Assembly: GCA_964496695.1 (NCBI GenBank)
Contig: CAZCBE010000022.1
Location: forward strand, 5,487-69,486
Origin: SXTU01 sp964496695
GTDB taxonomy: Bacteria > Verrucomicrobiota > Verrucomicrobiia > Limisphaerales > SXTU01
Direction: 5' to 3'
DNA: 64,000 nt
Of this stretch, positions 1 through 9,736 are shown piece by piece. The translations under genes and the position numbers were made by a program. The notes beneath the pieces were generated by a model. It was not told where the DNA came from. It worked only from the letters and a program-made list of their open reading frames with translations, and did not search any database. Every line of letters begins with the position of its first letter. Position 1 is the stretch's first letter.

Positions 1-2
1 TC

Positions 3-2369
3 TCATTCCGGCGCCCGCAGCGCGCCGACCAGGTTCAGTTGGTTCAGCCGGCGCAGCACCAGCAGGCCGGACAACGTCGAGGCGATGGTCACCACCAGCA
101 CGGCGAAGGCATAATTGCGGGTCGTGAACACCAGCGGCAAGCGCACGGTTTCCGTGTTCACCTGCGTCACGATGGCCGTCGCGAAGCCCGTGCCCAGCAG
201 CAGGCCCAGCGGCACCGCGCACAAGGCCAGCAGCACCAGCTCCGTGACCAGCACCGCGCCCACCTCGCCCTGCGAGAAACCGATCACGCGCAGCGTGGCC
301 AGTTCGCGCGAACGCTCGGCCAGCGAGATGCGCGCGTTGTTATAGACCACGCCGAAGGCCACGACGGTCGCGAAGGTGAGGTAGATGCCCTGGATCAGGT
401 TGATGCTCGCGGCGGTGGTCTTGGCGAAGTTTTCGCGCAACGACTCCTTGATGGCCACCCAGCCGATGCGCGGGACGGTCTTGAGCGCGCGGAGGAAGTC
501 CGCCTTGTGCGCCGCATCCACCGTGAAGCTCGCGCCGGTCACCACGTCGCCCTCGCCCAGCAGGCGGTTGAGGCCGTCCAGCTCCATATAGGCGGTGATG
601 CCCGCGAGGTCCTCGGCGAGGCCCACGAGCGTCACTTCGCGCACCAGCCGCTTGCCTTCGAGGAACTCGACGCGCAACGAGTCGCCGACCTTCGCGCCGA
701 GCACCTCGGCGAGCTTCGCCGACACCACGATGCCATCGCTCGACAGCGTGACCTGACGGTTGCCCTTGGCCATCACGCGGCTGTGCTGTCCGGCGCGCGG
801 CTGGCCCTGGATGCCGATCTGCCGGTGCCGGTGCTGGAAGCTGATGCGCGCCACCGCACTGCGGAGCGGCTCAACCGCGATCACGCCGGGCAGATGCGCG
901 AAGGCCAGCCGCGCCCGGCTGCTCGACGGCTCGATGAGGCCCACGGTGATGTCCTGCCGCTGGATCACGTCCCACTGAAAGCCCAGCACCTGCGTCACGC
1001 TGTCGCGAAAGCAGTTCGGCACGATCATGATGCCGGTGGCCAGCGCCAGTCCCGCGACGGTGAAGAACGCCTGGATCGGCCGGCGCTCCAGATTGCGCAC
1101 CGCGATGCGAAAGGAGTGCGAGAGCAGATGGGAGATGCCTGTGCGCTCCAGCAGCGCTGGCCGGTAGTTGGCGGGCGGCTCGGGGCGCATCGCATCGGCG
1201 GGTGGGAGCCGCGCCGCGCTGCGCACCGCGTTGAAGACCCCCACGAGCGCGGCGAACGAACTCACCAGCAGCGCCACCACGAACGCGCCGCGGTCGAGCT
1301 GGAAGGCCAGGTCCGGGAAGCGGAAGAACAAGTGATACATCCCCACGAGCCGGTGCCCTTGGAAGTAACCGCCGATGCCCCCGAGCACCGTGCCGGCCGC
1401 GACCATCACAAACGCAAACTTCAGGTAGTGCAGCACGATCTGCCGGTTCGCAAAGCCAAAGGCCTTGAGGATGGCGATCTGTTCGCGCTGCAGGTTCAAC
1501 AGCCGTGAGAGCACCGCGTTGGTCATGAAGGCCGCCACGCTGAGGAACACAATGGGAAACGCGATGGAGAGTGTCCGCAGCACGCCGATCTCGTCCGACA
1601 CGCGGATGTCCGACGGATGGTCCCTGCGCCCAAACGCCCCGCGCCCGCCGAACGGCTCCAGCAGCGGGTCCAGCCCCGCGATGACAGCGCGTTCGCTCGC
1701 GCCCGGCTCCAGCGAGAGCGCGAGGGAATTGAACGCGCCATAGAGATCGAAGGCGTAGGACAGCTCCTCATAGGCCATCCAGAACACGCCGTAGGTGCGG
1801 TTGTCCGGCAGCGCCGCGCCGGGCCGCGACTCGAAGATGAACTCCGGCGAGAGCACGATGCCCGCGACGCGGAAGGTCTGCCGCCGCCCGTTGAGCAGCA
1901 GGGCGATTTCGTGTCCGGGCGCAAGCTGGTTGGCATCCGCAAAGGCTTCGCTCACGAGCACCTCGCGGCGCTTGCCGGGCTGAAGCCACTGGCCGCGCCG
2001 CAGAAAGAGGCGGTTCAAGTCCGGCTCGCCGAAGTCCGGCAGCGAGCGGACATTGCCGCTGGCCGGTTCATCCAGTCCGGGGATGTCGAGCGTGACCTGC
2101 ACGGAAATGCCCGGCTGCGCAACGGCCACGCCGGGAATCTGCCGCACGCGCTCCAGCAGCGAGAGCGGCGCACGCTTGAGGTGGGCGAAGACCTCGGCGA
2201 AGCGGTTGGCCCGGTAATACTCGTCGCGCGTGGACTCCAGCGAATAGATCAGGCTCCGCGCCATGATGAGCATGGACAGCCCGCACGCCATCACCAGCGA
2301 AACCGCAACGGCCTGGCCCTTCATGCGGCCCAGGTCACGCCAGAGTTTGCGGTCGAGGTGCGAGAGCAT
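3..2369 (-). CDS. FtsX-type ABC transporter permease
   Basis: This 788-residue inner-membrane permease is of the MacB/LolC/FtsX class. It has a first membrane segment near residues 17-43, an extracytoplasmic MacB-PCD-like domain, a membrane cluster near 265-390, another segment near 430-450 and a final cluster near 670-775. That is the duplicated layout of eight-to-ten-TM FtsX permeases. The gene is complete, with a TGA stop complementary to bases 3-5. The matching ABC ATPase lies immediately upstream on the same strand, separated by about 210 bases of repeat-rich DNA, so the two very likely form one transporter. The family exports lipoproteins, peptides or lipids using ATPase-driven mechanotransmission. 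The substrate cannot be told from sequence. Confidence 0.9.
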   Translation of the reverse strand: MLSHLDRKLWRDLGRMKGQAVAVSLVMACGLSMLIMARSLIYSLESTRDEYYRANRFAEVFAHLKRAPLSLLERVRQIPGVAVAQPGISVQVTLDIPGLDEPASGNVRSLPDFGEPDLNRLFLRRGQWLQPGKRREVLVSEAFADANQLAPGHEIALLLNGRRQTFRVAGIVLSPEFIFESRPGAALPDNRTYGVFWMAYEELSYAFDLYGAFNSLALSLEPGASERAVIAGLDPLLEPFGGRGAFGRRDHPSDIRVSDEIGVLRTLSIAFPIVFLSVAAFMTNAVLSRLLNLQREQIAILKAFGFANRQIVLHYLKFAFVMVAAGTVLGGIGGYFQGHRLVGMYHLFFRFPDLAFQLDRGAFVVALLVSSFAALVGVFNAVRSAARLPPADAMRPEPPANYRPALLERTGISHLLSHSFRIAVRNLERRPIQAFFTVAGLALATGIMIVPNCFRDSVTQVLGFQWDVIQRQDITVGLIEPSSSRARLAFAHLPGVIAVEPLRSAVARISFQHRHRQIGIQGQPRAGQHSRVMAKGNRQVTLSSDGIVVSAKLAEVLGAKVGDSLRVEFLEGKRLVREVTLVGLAEDLAGITAYMELDGLNRLLGEGDVVTGASFTVDAAHKADFLRALKTVPRIGWVAIKESLRENFAKTTAASINLIQGIYLTFATVVAFGVVYNNARISLAERSRELATLRVIGFSQGEVGAVLVTELVLLALCAVPLGLLLGTGFATAIVTQVNTETVRLPLVFTTRNYAFAVLVVTIASTLSGLLVLRRLNQLNLVGALRAPE

Positions 2370-2394
2370 CAGCGAGGTTTAGCCACGATGGGAA

Positions 2395-2580
2395 AAAAGG
2401 AGGGGGAAATTCCAAATCCCAAACTCCAAATTCCAAACAAACTCCAAGCTCCAAGCCCCAAGACGACGGGCCAGTGCAGCGCCCGCGACGGGCACGAAGC
2501 TGAACGAATCGAAGTCGGCATTGGAATTTGAAGATTGGAATTTATTTGGAGCTTGGGTCTTGGGATTTGGAGCTTCCCCC
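2395..2580. repeat. Inverted array of TTGGAAT/TTGGGAT-like words between two transporter genes
   Basis: Bases 2409-2461 are a run of degenerate words such as CCAAATCCC, CTCCAAATTCC and CCAAGCTCC. Bases 2520-2577 contain the complementary type (TTGGAATTT, TTGGGATTTGGAGC). The two arms could fold into a long imperfect hairpin around a roughly 55-base GC-rich spacer. The base composition differs sharply from the flanking genes. It resembles dispersed intergenic repeats seen in some Verrucomicrobiota genomes, but that link is from general knowledge and not tested here. Confidence 0.6.
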
Positions 2581-2583
2581 GTT

Positions 2584-3318
<735 letters not shown>

Positions 3319-3422
3319 CCTGCGACGGAGCGACGCGCAGTTTTCCCCAGCGGAGCAGGATAGTCGAGCGCGCAACGAGCCGCGTTGACTTGGCGGCCGC
3401 ACGGCCTAGGCTCCCGGGCAGC

Positions 3423-3499
3423 GCGCTGGTAGCTCAATTGGATAGAGCTTCTGACTTCGGATCAGAAGGTTGCAGGTTCAAATCCTGCCCGGCGCACCA
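3423..3499 (+). tRNA. tRNA-Arg (anticodon TCG)
   Basis: A full cloverleaf is visible. The acceptor stem GCGCTGG pairs with CCGGCGC (one G-T pair). The anticodon stem is TCTGA/TCAGA with loop CTTCGGA, giving anticodon TCG. The T arm is GCAGG/CCTGC with loop TTCAAAT. The 3' CCA is encoded. The total is 77 nt. An integrase remnant lies directly downstream, so the 3' half of this tRNA is a plausible old attachment site. Confidence 0.95.
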
Positions 3500-3569
3500 A
3501 TGAAATCGGGGGTATCGTCCACGGTTCGCTCCATAGGGTCTTCTGCTTGGACACTTCTTGGACACTTTG

Positions 3570-3921
3570 CGATTCATCCAAACCCACTCGAATAGGCAGC
3601 CCTCAATCGTCTCATTGCCCGAGAAGACCCCATCAACGGCGAATTTGATGCGGGGTTTGATAAAATCGGCTTTCACGGGCCGCGGGGAAACCAGAAAGTT
3701 TGCACGAACAAGCCATTGCACACTTTGCGCAAGGAGCTTGGGGCAATGGTAACCACGCACAGCACGGCATTTACGCCGCGCAGGGCATGCTGCGACACTC
3801 TGACATCTCGACCACGGCGAGGCACTATGCGGACCAGAAGAATCGGGTGAGCGTGGGATTGGGAGCGATGTTGAAGGGGAAAGGCAAGCGACCTGCTCAA
3901 ACGGGGAGAAGCCCGCGATAG
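3570..3921 (+). pseudogene. Decayed C-terminal part of a tyrosine recombinase/integrase
   Basis: Two frames together resemble the end of a phage-type integrase. In the frame around 3632-3765 one reads NKPLHTLRKELGAMV, a typical helix just before the catalytic region. After a frameshift near 3766 the frame starting at 3700 reads HGIYAAQGMLRHSDISTTAR followed by HYADQK. This contains the conserved LRHSDIxTTxxHY box with the H and Y catalytic positions. No full-length frame exists, so the gene is dead. Its position about 70 bases after tRNA-Arg suggests a former integrated element. Confidence 0.7.
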
Positions 3922-3994
3922 ACGATCTGCGCCCCCGCCGCCGAGCACTGCGGCTGACCTTGACGCACACCGCTTGGCTGACCACCCTGCGGTC

Positions 3995-6900
3995 GTGCGT
4001 TATTCCCTGTTTCTCTGCTTGGCCAGCAGTGTTTTGTTCTGGGGTGCCCGGCTGGCCTTGGCGGCCACGCAGGCTGAGTTGCCGCAAGCCACAATGCCGG
4101 AGCGCGTTGCCGCCTTGCTGCTGGAGGCCAGTCGCGCGGCCTCCCCGACCAACATCACCGCCAAACGGCTGGTCAAGGCCAGCCCGAAACCACAGGCGAC
4201 CAACGAGATCGTGCTGCGCGCGCTGAGCCGCCCGCTGTGGCCCGATTTCGCGCAGATGAAGCGCGTGCGCGTGGGCAAGCTTGAGCCTGGGAGCCCCCTT
4301 CAGTCGAGTTGGCTCTATCTGGAAGAAGGCGGCCAGATGTTCCTGTTGTCTGACACGCTGAACCGGGAGCGGCGCGACCGCGCCGGCACGCGGGTCGAGC
4401 CGGTGGATTTCGCAACCGAGATGGACGCCTTGCTCGGATCTCCGATGAACCCACCCACGGATGCCTTCGGCAAGCCCCGGCTCGACCCTGGGCACGAGCT
4501 GTCGCTCCTGCACCGGGGCATCGCCGCCGCTTGGCTCGGCCACACCAACCAAGCCCGCCAACTGGTCCAGCTCGCCGTCCAAGCATCGAAGCCGCAACGA
4601 AAGGTCAGCGATACGGCCTACCGGGATTATGAAGCGGGATTGAAACTGCTGCGCTCCGGCGCGAAGTGGGACGCCGTGCTCGCCCAGTGGGAGAAGCAGT
4701 TGGAAACTTACGGAGCCGCTGGCGTGCCGCCGGAGTTGGAGGGCAACATCGAGCAGCTCCGGCTTCGATTGGCGGAGCCAACGGATGCATCCGCGAAGAA
4801 ATCCAAGGCCATTCCGGAAAGCCTGCCCCCGGCGGACCACGCGGCGTATCTCGCCGAACGCCTGACCGAGCAGCGGCCGAACCATGCCGGGGACAGCGCG
4901 ATCCAGCGCCAGATCGCGGCGCTTGGCCAGGACGCGGTCCCGGCCTTGATCGCGCACTTGCGGGACCGGCGGCTCACGCGGCTGACCGGCGAGCTGGGCG
5001 AGTTGGTCACGCGATTCACCGTCAGCGGGCATTACGTGTTCCGGGTGCAGGATGTGGCGCTGCTCCTCCTGGAACGCACCACGCGGGTGACGTTTCTGGA
5101 TATGTCCCGGCCCCGGCCGAACTCCCAGCCTCGCCCGCCACCGCTTTCCCTCCGTGAGCCTGCGGAGCGAGAGAAGCTGGCTGAGAACGTGGAAGCCTGG
5201 TGGGCCGGAATCGGCAGCGTGCCCCCGGAACGTTGGCGACTGGATGCCTTGAACAGATTGCCGTTTTACAGCCGGGTGGATGAAGTGATGCGGCTGGAGC
5301 AACTCGCTCCAAAGGCCACCAATTATCTGGCGGTCCTGCAAAGCTGGACCAATGAAGTGCGTGAGCCAGTCTCGCCCTTCTACATCCGCGCGCTGGCCGA
5401 ACGCGGCGACCCATCGCTCATTCCCTGGCTGCGCAAGGACTGGCAAAGCGGCCGGTTCATCGAGAAGGACCTGCTCCTCCGCTTCGGCAGTGCCGAGGAC
5501 ATTGGCCGGCTGCGGGACGCAGACCGCCGACGGCATCTCATGGACCCCAGCCAGCTTGGTTCGGAGTATGCGTTCGCCTTGACCCCCCTCTTGGACGCCA
5601 GCCGCAACGGGCGGGCCATCACCAACCGCCTGCTGGTGCCGCTCCTGGTGGACCAGCTCAAACACCGCCAACCTTCCCAAACCGTCCGTGTCCAAGGCGA
5701 ACAGTGGGCCAAGATCAGCCGCGCCGAAGCTGCGATGCAGGCGCTCATCACGCTCACCGGGCATGATGAAGGCTATTCGCGCACCGCCGACTTCCCCGAG
5801 CGGGACGCGGTCGTGGAGCGTTGGGAGCAATGGTGGAACAAGGCCGGCGAGCAGGTCTGGCTCACACTGCATCCTGAGACGCAGGCCGCGTTTGGCACCA
5901 GCGTGACTACGCCCACCGTGGACAACACGGCGACATTGTCGCCCCTCGTGCGCGTGCAAGCGGCGGATGGCGAGCCCGAAGGTTTTTCCCTCGTGCCCCG
6001 GGAGCAACTCGCCGCGCTGCTCCGCGCTCACACGGTCGAAGGCCGGCGACTCGGCGACCTCACGCAGTTCCGCTTCGCCTCTCCAGCAGGCGCGGCCAAA
6101 TGGTTCATGCAGGCAAAAGCACTGCCGACGACGGACCGCACCCTGACCGTGACAGCGACGTCGTCTTACGGAGGTCAATTGACCCTGCGCCGCCCCGGGC
6201 TCACCACCAACGCCTACCTCGCCCCGAGCCTGCATGTGAAGTCCTGTTTGTTGGCCATCGGGGATTCACGTGGCCGCGCGTGGGTCGCCTGGCGCACGCC
6301 CACCACCACCACCGTCAGCCGTCACGAAGACGGCGAGTGGAAGTCCATTTTCACTCTCACCTACGAACCCTTCGGCTCACCCGGCCAGCACGACATTCAA
6401 TACGCGTTCCCTTTGCGGGAAGGTGCGCTGCTGCTGGCCATCGGCCGCGACGCGTCGGCCCGGCTGCACCTGCTGCATGGCAACGACCATCTCGAGTTCT
6501 CCAACGTGGAATCGCTCTTCGAGCGCGAAGCCCCCCGCCTGCGCAAGCTCATCTCCTTCCCACCGGATCAGCGAGAACGCGCCGTGGGGTTGAATCCCTC
6601 GCTCGTGCTCGCGAAAGATCAGGCCGGCAACCTCTGGTGGGCCAAAGACTACAAGTGCGGCATGGTGGGCCTGACCAACCGGGTGACGGCCACCGCCGAG
6701 GAGATCGAACCGGGCGGCCGCGGTGGCTATTTCCACTGGTTCAGTCCGCTGCCCCAAGGCGGGGGTGTCGTGGCCGGTGAAAGCAACGACCGGGCGCGGT
6801 TGCTCACCGTGGACGGCAAGCGCTTGCGCGCCGGCGCCCCCCAACCGATTCCACTGCCGGCAAACAGCGAGGTGTGGCCGCGCCTCCTCTCCGGCCGGAA

Positions 6901-7321
6901 CGGAGGCTTCTGGGTCAGCGCCCGGGAGAGCGTGATGTTCGACGCGAACCTGAAGCGCCTCACCAGCCAGCGCGGCTGGCTCGGGCTCCGCGATGCCAAG
7001 GAGATGATGTGGTTCCTCGACTCCAACCATTCGCTGGACGCCAATCTGATTCGCCGGGACAAGGAGGGCCAAGTGGCGCAGATCCACCTGCGCGGTCTGG
7101 CCGGCCCGCCCTGCGAGCACGGCGATGGCAGCGTCTGGATCAGCACGGACGGCGGATTGGCGCGCATCGCCCCCCGGGTCGGCCGGCTGGAAGCGGCGGA
7201 AGAGGCACTGGGCGTGGGCGTCAATCATGCCCGAATGTGGCGCGACTCCGAGGGCTTGCTCTGGGTGGCGGAAGCCGACGCCCGACGCCAAGAGTTGACG
7301 GCCTACAACCTGCGCCATTAA
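3995..7321 (+). CDS. Secreted protein with helical-repeat and propeller-like regions, function unknown
   Basis: This is a protein of about 1,108 residues. The GTG at 3995 is preferred over the TTG at 3974 because it gives a clean signal peptide (MRYSLFLCLASSVLFWGARLALAA, split here as a basic start, a hydrophobic core and an Ala-rich cleavage area). The first half is rich in helices and has a HEAT-like stretch with the text AALGQDAVPALIAHLRD near residues 300-320. The C-terminal third has short beta-rich units such as GNLWWAKDY and GSVWISTDGGLARIAP. These resemble the two-component-regulator type beta-propeller, but no kinase domain follows. The protein is probably periplasmic or surface-exposed. 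There is no clear operon partner. Confidence 0.8.
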   Translation: MRYSLFLCLASSVLFWGARLALAATQAELPQATMPERVAALLLEASRAASPTNITAKRLVKASPKPQATNEIVLRALSRPLWPDFAQMKRVRVGKLEPGSPLQSSWLYLEEGGQMFLLSDTLNRERRDRAGTRVEPVDFATEMDALLGSPMNPPTDAFGKPRLDPGHELSLLHRGIAAAWLGHTNQARQLVQLAVQASKPQRKVSDTAYRDYEAGLKLLRSGAKWDAVLAQWEKQLETYGAAGVPPELEGNIEQLRLRLAEPTDASAKKSKAIPESLPPADHAAYLAERLTEQRPNHAGDSAIQRQIAALGQDAVPALIAHLRDRRLTRLTGELGELVTRFTVSGHYVFRVQDVALLLLERTTRVTFLDMSRPRPNSQPRPPPLSLREPAEREKLAENVEAWWAGIGSVPPERWRLDALNRLPFYSRVDEVMRLEQLAPKATNYLAVLQSWTNEVREPVSPFYIRALAERGDPSLIPWLRKDWQSGRFIEKDLLLRFGSAEDIGRLRDADRRRHLMDPSQLGSEYAFALTPLLDASRNGRAITNRLLVPLLVDQLKHRQPSQTVRVQGEQWAKISRAEAAMQALITLTGHDEGYSRTADFPERDAVVERWEQWWNKAGEQVWLTLHPETQAAFGTSVTTPTVDNTATLSPLVRVQAADGEPEGFSLVPREQLAALLRAHTVEGRRLGDLTQFRFASPAGAAKWFMQAKALPTTDRTLTVTATSSYGGQLTLRRPGLTTNAYLAPSLHVKSCLLAIGDSRGRAWVAWRTPTTTTVSRHEDGEWKSIFTLTYEPFGSPGQHDIQYAFPLREGALLLAIGRDASARLHLLHGNDHLEFSNVESLFEREAPRLRKLISFPPDQRERAVGLNPSLVLAKDQAGNLWWAKDYKCGMVGLTNRVTATAEEIEPGGRGGYFHWFSPLPQGGGVVAGESNDRARLLTVDGKRLRAGAPQPIPLPANSEVWPRLLSGRNGGFWVSARESVMFDANLKRLTSQRGWLGLRDAKEMMWFLDSNHSLDANLIRRDKEGQVAQIHLRGLAGPPCEHGDGSVWISTDGGLARIAPRVGRLEAAEEALGVGVNHARMWRDSEGLLWVAEADARRQELTAYNLRH

Positions 7322-7771
7322 GGCCAAGCCGTCTTGCACTGAAAAAAGCTGCAAATGAGCACCCGCTTCAGGCGAAGTGAACGACTGTCACGGCTAAGAT
7401 GCCGAAACCCTGGAGTGCATGAAGTCGCATGTTGGCACCTCCCCGAGGGCCGACGGGGCCGCGATGCTACGACATCATAGTATTCTCCGTCAGCGGTGGG
7501 CCTGAAATGGAGTGAACACTTGGAACCCAATCTTGACGAGATGCCGGATTGCATCGGGTAGCGCGTTGTGGTGCCATGTTCACAACATGAACTGGCTGCT
7601 AGTGCGACTGGTTGGCACCTTGATGACCCGGAGCAAGGCATCGGTGGAAACGCTGAATTGGCGCGGCTCGGACGAGAGCCCTGGAGCCAGAGGCTGCGAT
7701 GCAATTTTCAACTTCGGCCTCGGGCTGTCCAGGCGACTTGGTGGTGAATCTGGCGAGACGGGAGGATTGAC
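7322..7771. other. Intergenic region without a supported gene
   Basis: This 450-base gap separates the propeller protein from the mobile-element-like island. Short open frames on both strands show no recognisable domain, and their predicted proteins have poor composition. A good ribosome-binding site (GGGAGG, about 6 bases before the ATG at 7772) lies at its right end. Confidence 0.5.
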
Positions 7772-9352
7772 ATGAACCCCGAACCGGAGGCCCAACAGAT
7801 CCCCGCAAATGAAGCGCTAGGCAATCAGCCTGAAGAGCCCTCAGCCGTATGGAACCTACGATTGACTCCCGCGTTGCGAAGATCCGCTCAACGGTTCCAC
7901 AACGCCTATTTGGGCGTCCAGGCCGAAGACGAAGGCGAATTTGCTCAACCGCTCAATAAACCCTTGAAGGTGCGCCTGATCTACCACGGCCCTCTTCACG
8001 GCACCAGGACCGCCGAATTGATTCAGATGATTGGTGCCGCTTCGGCGGCAAACCTCATGGCCGATGACAAGCGCTCTCGCCGCTTATTCCAACGTCTCAA
8101 GTCCTTGAGGGAGGAAGTGGTTAAAGTTAAAGAGCGGCAGATCGAAGGGGCCGGGAACCCCCAGTGGGACGAGTTGCTCCAGCGGACTCAAGCAGCACAA
8201 TTAAAAGACGAAGCCCTTGGAGGGCCGCCATACATCAATTACGACCCAACCGTCACGGGTGGCATTCCGGATTTCATGGCCATCTGGCGTGAACGTGTCA
8301 GATACACCGACCGCTTGACTGAGCTGGAGACGGAGCACGCGTCCTTGAGAGAGGCATTTGTTCGCCTGAAACGGGAACCGTCGGGCGGCATTGGAGCCAT
8401 CAGCTGTCTGGTGCCACCTCCCGTCGCAATTGATCAGACCAATGTGGAAGTCGATGTCGGCGTGGGCGACTTCCTCGGAGGGCCGCTCGCTGCGCAGGTC
8501 TCCCTATTCGGCAGATCCGTTGGTCGAACTGAGAGCGTGAGTCTGGCACCGCGATGGCGCGAACTCGCCCTTACCTACTGCGAACTGCACTACGACTCGA
8601 ACCTGCTTGATTTTGTGTTAGTCGGGAACGGAGATGGGTGGGAGTGTTCATGCGAGTCTGATGCACGGCGCACCCTGGCTCGGGCTCAGGGCCATTTGTT
8701 GAAGTTTCTGAAAGCAGCCTGCAATCCACCTGTAATGGCAGAGTCGACATCCACAGCTGAGCCAACTAAAGTCGAACAGCCCGTTGACCAACCGCCAGTC
8801 CAACACCACGTGGAGGTGCTTGCGAACGTGGTGCCCGAAGCCGAGAGCACGGCCGCGGTTTCAAAAACCAAGAACACCAGAGCCAAAACGCTAAAGGTGA
8901 AACCGCCCATCGCTGAAAAGTCCGCGCTGAAAATAGTTCGCGTGGAGCGCACCGGAAAAAGCGGTAGTCCTTTGAGACTGGTCGTCGATGGAGTGCCTCT
9001 GCATAGAAACGCGGTGGCCGCGGAAAAGGCGCTGCTGGCGGCCTGCATCTTGAGCAAGAAGCACACGCGTGTTAAACTTCTGAAGACAGAGGATTTGAAG
9101 CAACTTGTGCTGACCGATCAAGAGCTTAAAGATTTGAATCTTAAAGGATTCCCACAAACACGTGACAATTTGAAGCGGTCGTTATCTGCGCAAGGTATCA
9201 TCCTTGATTTCCAAGATGGCACTCAGCGCTTTCGGTTGCTGAATGCCAAGTTCCAAACCTCCCTGTCTGTCCAGGTCATCAAAGCAGCCTTAGACAGGCT
9301 CAAGGCCGAAAAGCCGATTCAACGAGCGAAGAAGAAGAAGCCGAACAGTTGA
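7772..9352 (+). CDS. Hypothetical protein with coiled-coil segments
   Basis: This 526-residue protein has no domain I recognise. The ATG at 7772 is preceded by GGGAGG at good spacing. Residues about 95-135 and 175-205 are charged heptad-like helices that suggest coiled coil. The middle (about 325-400) is a low-complexity Pro/Lys/Thr linker. The C-terminal 120 residues are again folded-looking and end in a strongly basic tail (RAKKKKPNS). It lies upstream of, and on the same strand as, the replication-like island, about 140 bases before the HTH gene. A DNA- or RNA-associated role is possible from the basic tail but is only a guess. Confidence 0.65.
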   Translation: MNPEPEAQQIPANEALGNQPEEPSAVWNLRLTPALRRSAQRFHNAYLGVQAEDEGEFAQPLNKPLKVRLIYHGPLHGTRTAELIQMIGAASAANLMADDKRSRRLFQRLKSLREEVVKVKERQIEGAGNPQWDELLQRTQAAQLKDEALGGPPYINYDPTVTGGIPDFMAIWRERVRYTDRLTELETEHASLREAFVRLKREPSGGIGAISCLVPPPVAIDQTNVEVDVGVGDFLGGPLAAQVSLFGRSVGRTESVSLAPRWRELALTYCELHYDSNLLDFVLVGNGDGWECSCESDARRTLARAQGHLLKFLKAACNPPVMAESTSTAEPTKVEQPVDQPPVQHHVEVLANVVPEAESTAAVSKTKNTRAKTLKVKPPIAEKSALKIVRVERTGKSGSPLRLVVDGVPLHRNAVAAEKALLAACILSKKHTRVKLLKTEDLKQLVLTDQELKDLNLKGFPQTRDNLKRSLSAQGIILDFQDGTQRFRLLNAKFQTSLSVQVIKAALDRLKAEKPIQRAKKKKPNS

Positions 9353-9409
9353 TGCCTGGGCGTCCCCAGGGTGTTCGGTTGGTCGAAAACGTATCTGCGG
9401 TTTGCGCTT

Positions 9410-9442
9410 TTACTCAGAACCTTCTGAGTAATTTCTGAGTAA
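9410..9442 (+). promoter_or_regulatory. Palindromic operator or iteron cluster (three TTCTGAGTAA half-sites)
   Basis: A perfect inverted repeat, TTACTCAGAA at 9410-9419 and TTCTGAGTAA at 9422-9431 (2-base spacer), is followed by a third half-site in direct orientation at 9433-9442. The two direct copies are 11 bases apart, so they lie on nearly the same face of the helix. The cluster sits 50 bases upstream of the small HTH gene and the Prim-Pol gene. This position suits an autoregulatory operator or a small origin/iteron site. Confidence 0.6.
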
Positions 9443-9491
9443 ATAGGGGGCTTCCCAAACAATCCCGAGGTCGGCTTCCTGCGGCTCCATT

Positions 9492-9728
9492 ATGAGACGC
9501 AGTGCAGCATTAGATACCTCCGGGCGGCGAGAGACCGCCGAAAACAGCGACGCATTCTTCACGCCGTCAACCTTGGCGCGGAGGTGGCACCAGCACACCG
9601 AGACGGTGCGCCGGATGCTTCGACGGCGCCAGCTTGAGAGCGTGATGATCGGTCGGCGACGGCTGATACCAGCCCGAGCTGTTCTTGCAGCTGAGGAAGC
9701 CGGCGCGGTCAAAGCGGTGGCTGATTGA
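9492..9728 (+). CDS. Small excisionase/MerR-like HTH protein
   Basis: This is a 78-residue DNA-binding protein. The core reads FFTPSTLARRWHQHTETVRR, then MLRRRQLESVMIGRRRLIPA, the classic winged-helix pattern of the HTH_17/excisionase/AlpA group (FTPxxLAxxxxxxxxTVRRxLRRGxLxxxxIGRRxLIP). It overlaps the TTG-containing leader of the next gene and is presumably co-transcribed with it. Such proteins act as excisionases or transcriptional regulators in integrated elements. The palindromic cluster at 9410-9442 is the obvious candidate binding site. Confidence 0.8.
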   Translation: MRRSAALDTSGRRETAENSDAFFTPSTLARRWHQHTETVRRMLRRRQLESVMIGRRRLIPARAVLAAEEAGAVKAVAD

Positions 9729-9736
9729 GGAGACGC

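Noticed and set aside
39..1508. A 489-residue plus-strand frame
   Set aside because: It is antisense to the FtsX permease and rich in His/Gln/Arg, typical of shadow frames.
3423..3499. A selenocysteine or suppressor type for this tRNA
   Set aside because: The anticodon loop and arm lengths are those of a normal tRNA-Arg(TCG).
3434..6235. A 933-residue open frame on the minus strand
   Set aside because: It lies opposite the secreted HEAT/propeller gene; its protein has no domain and the composition of an antisense shadow in GC-rich DNA. It also runs across the tRNA.
7512..7775. An 87-residue open frame before the island
   Set aside because: No domain, GTG start without a ribosome-binding site, and it overlaps the start of a better-supported gene.
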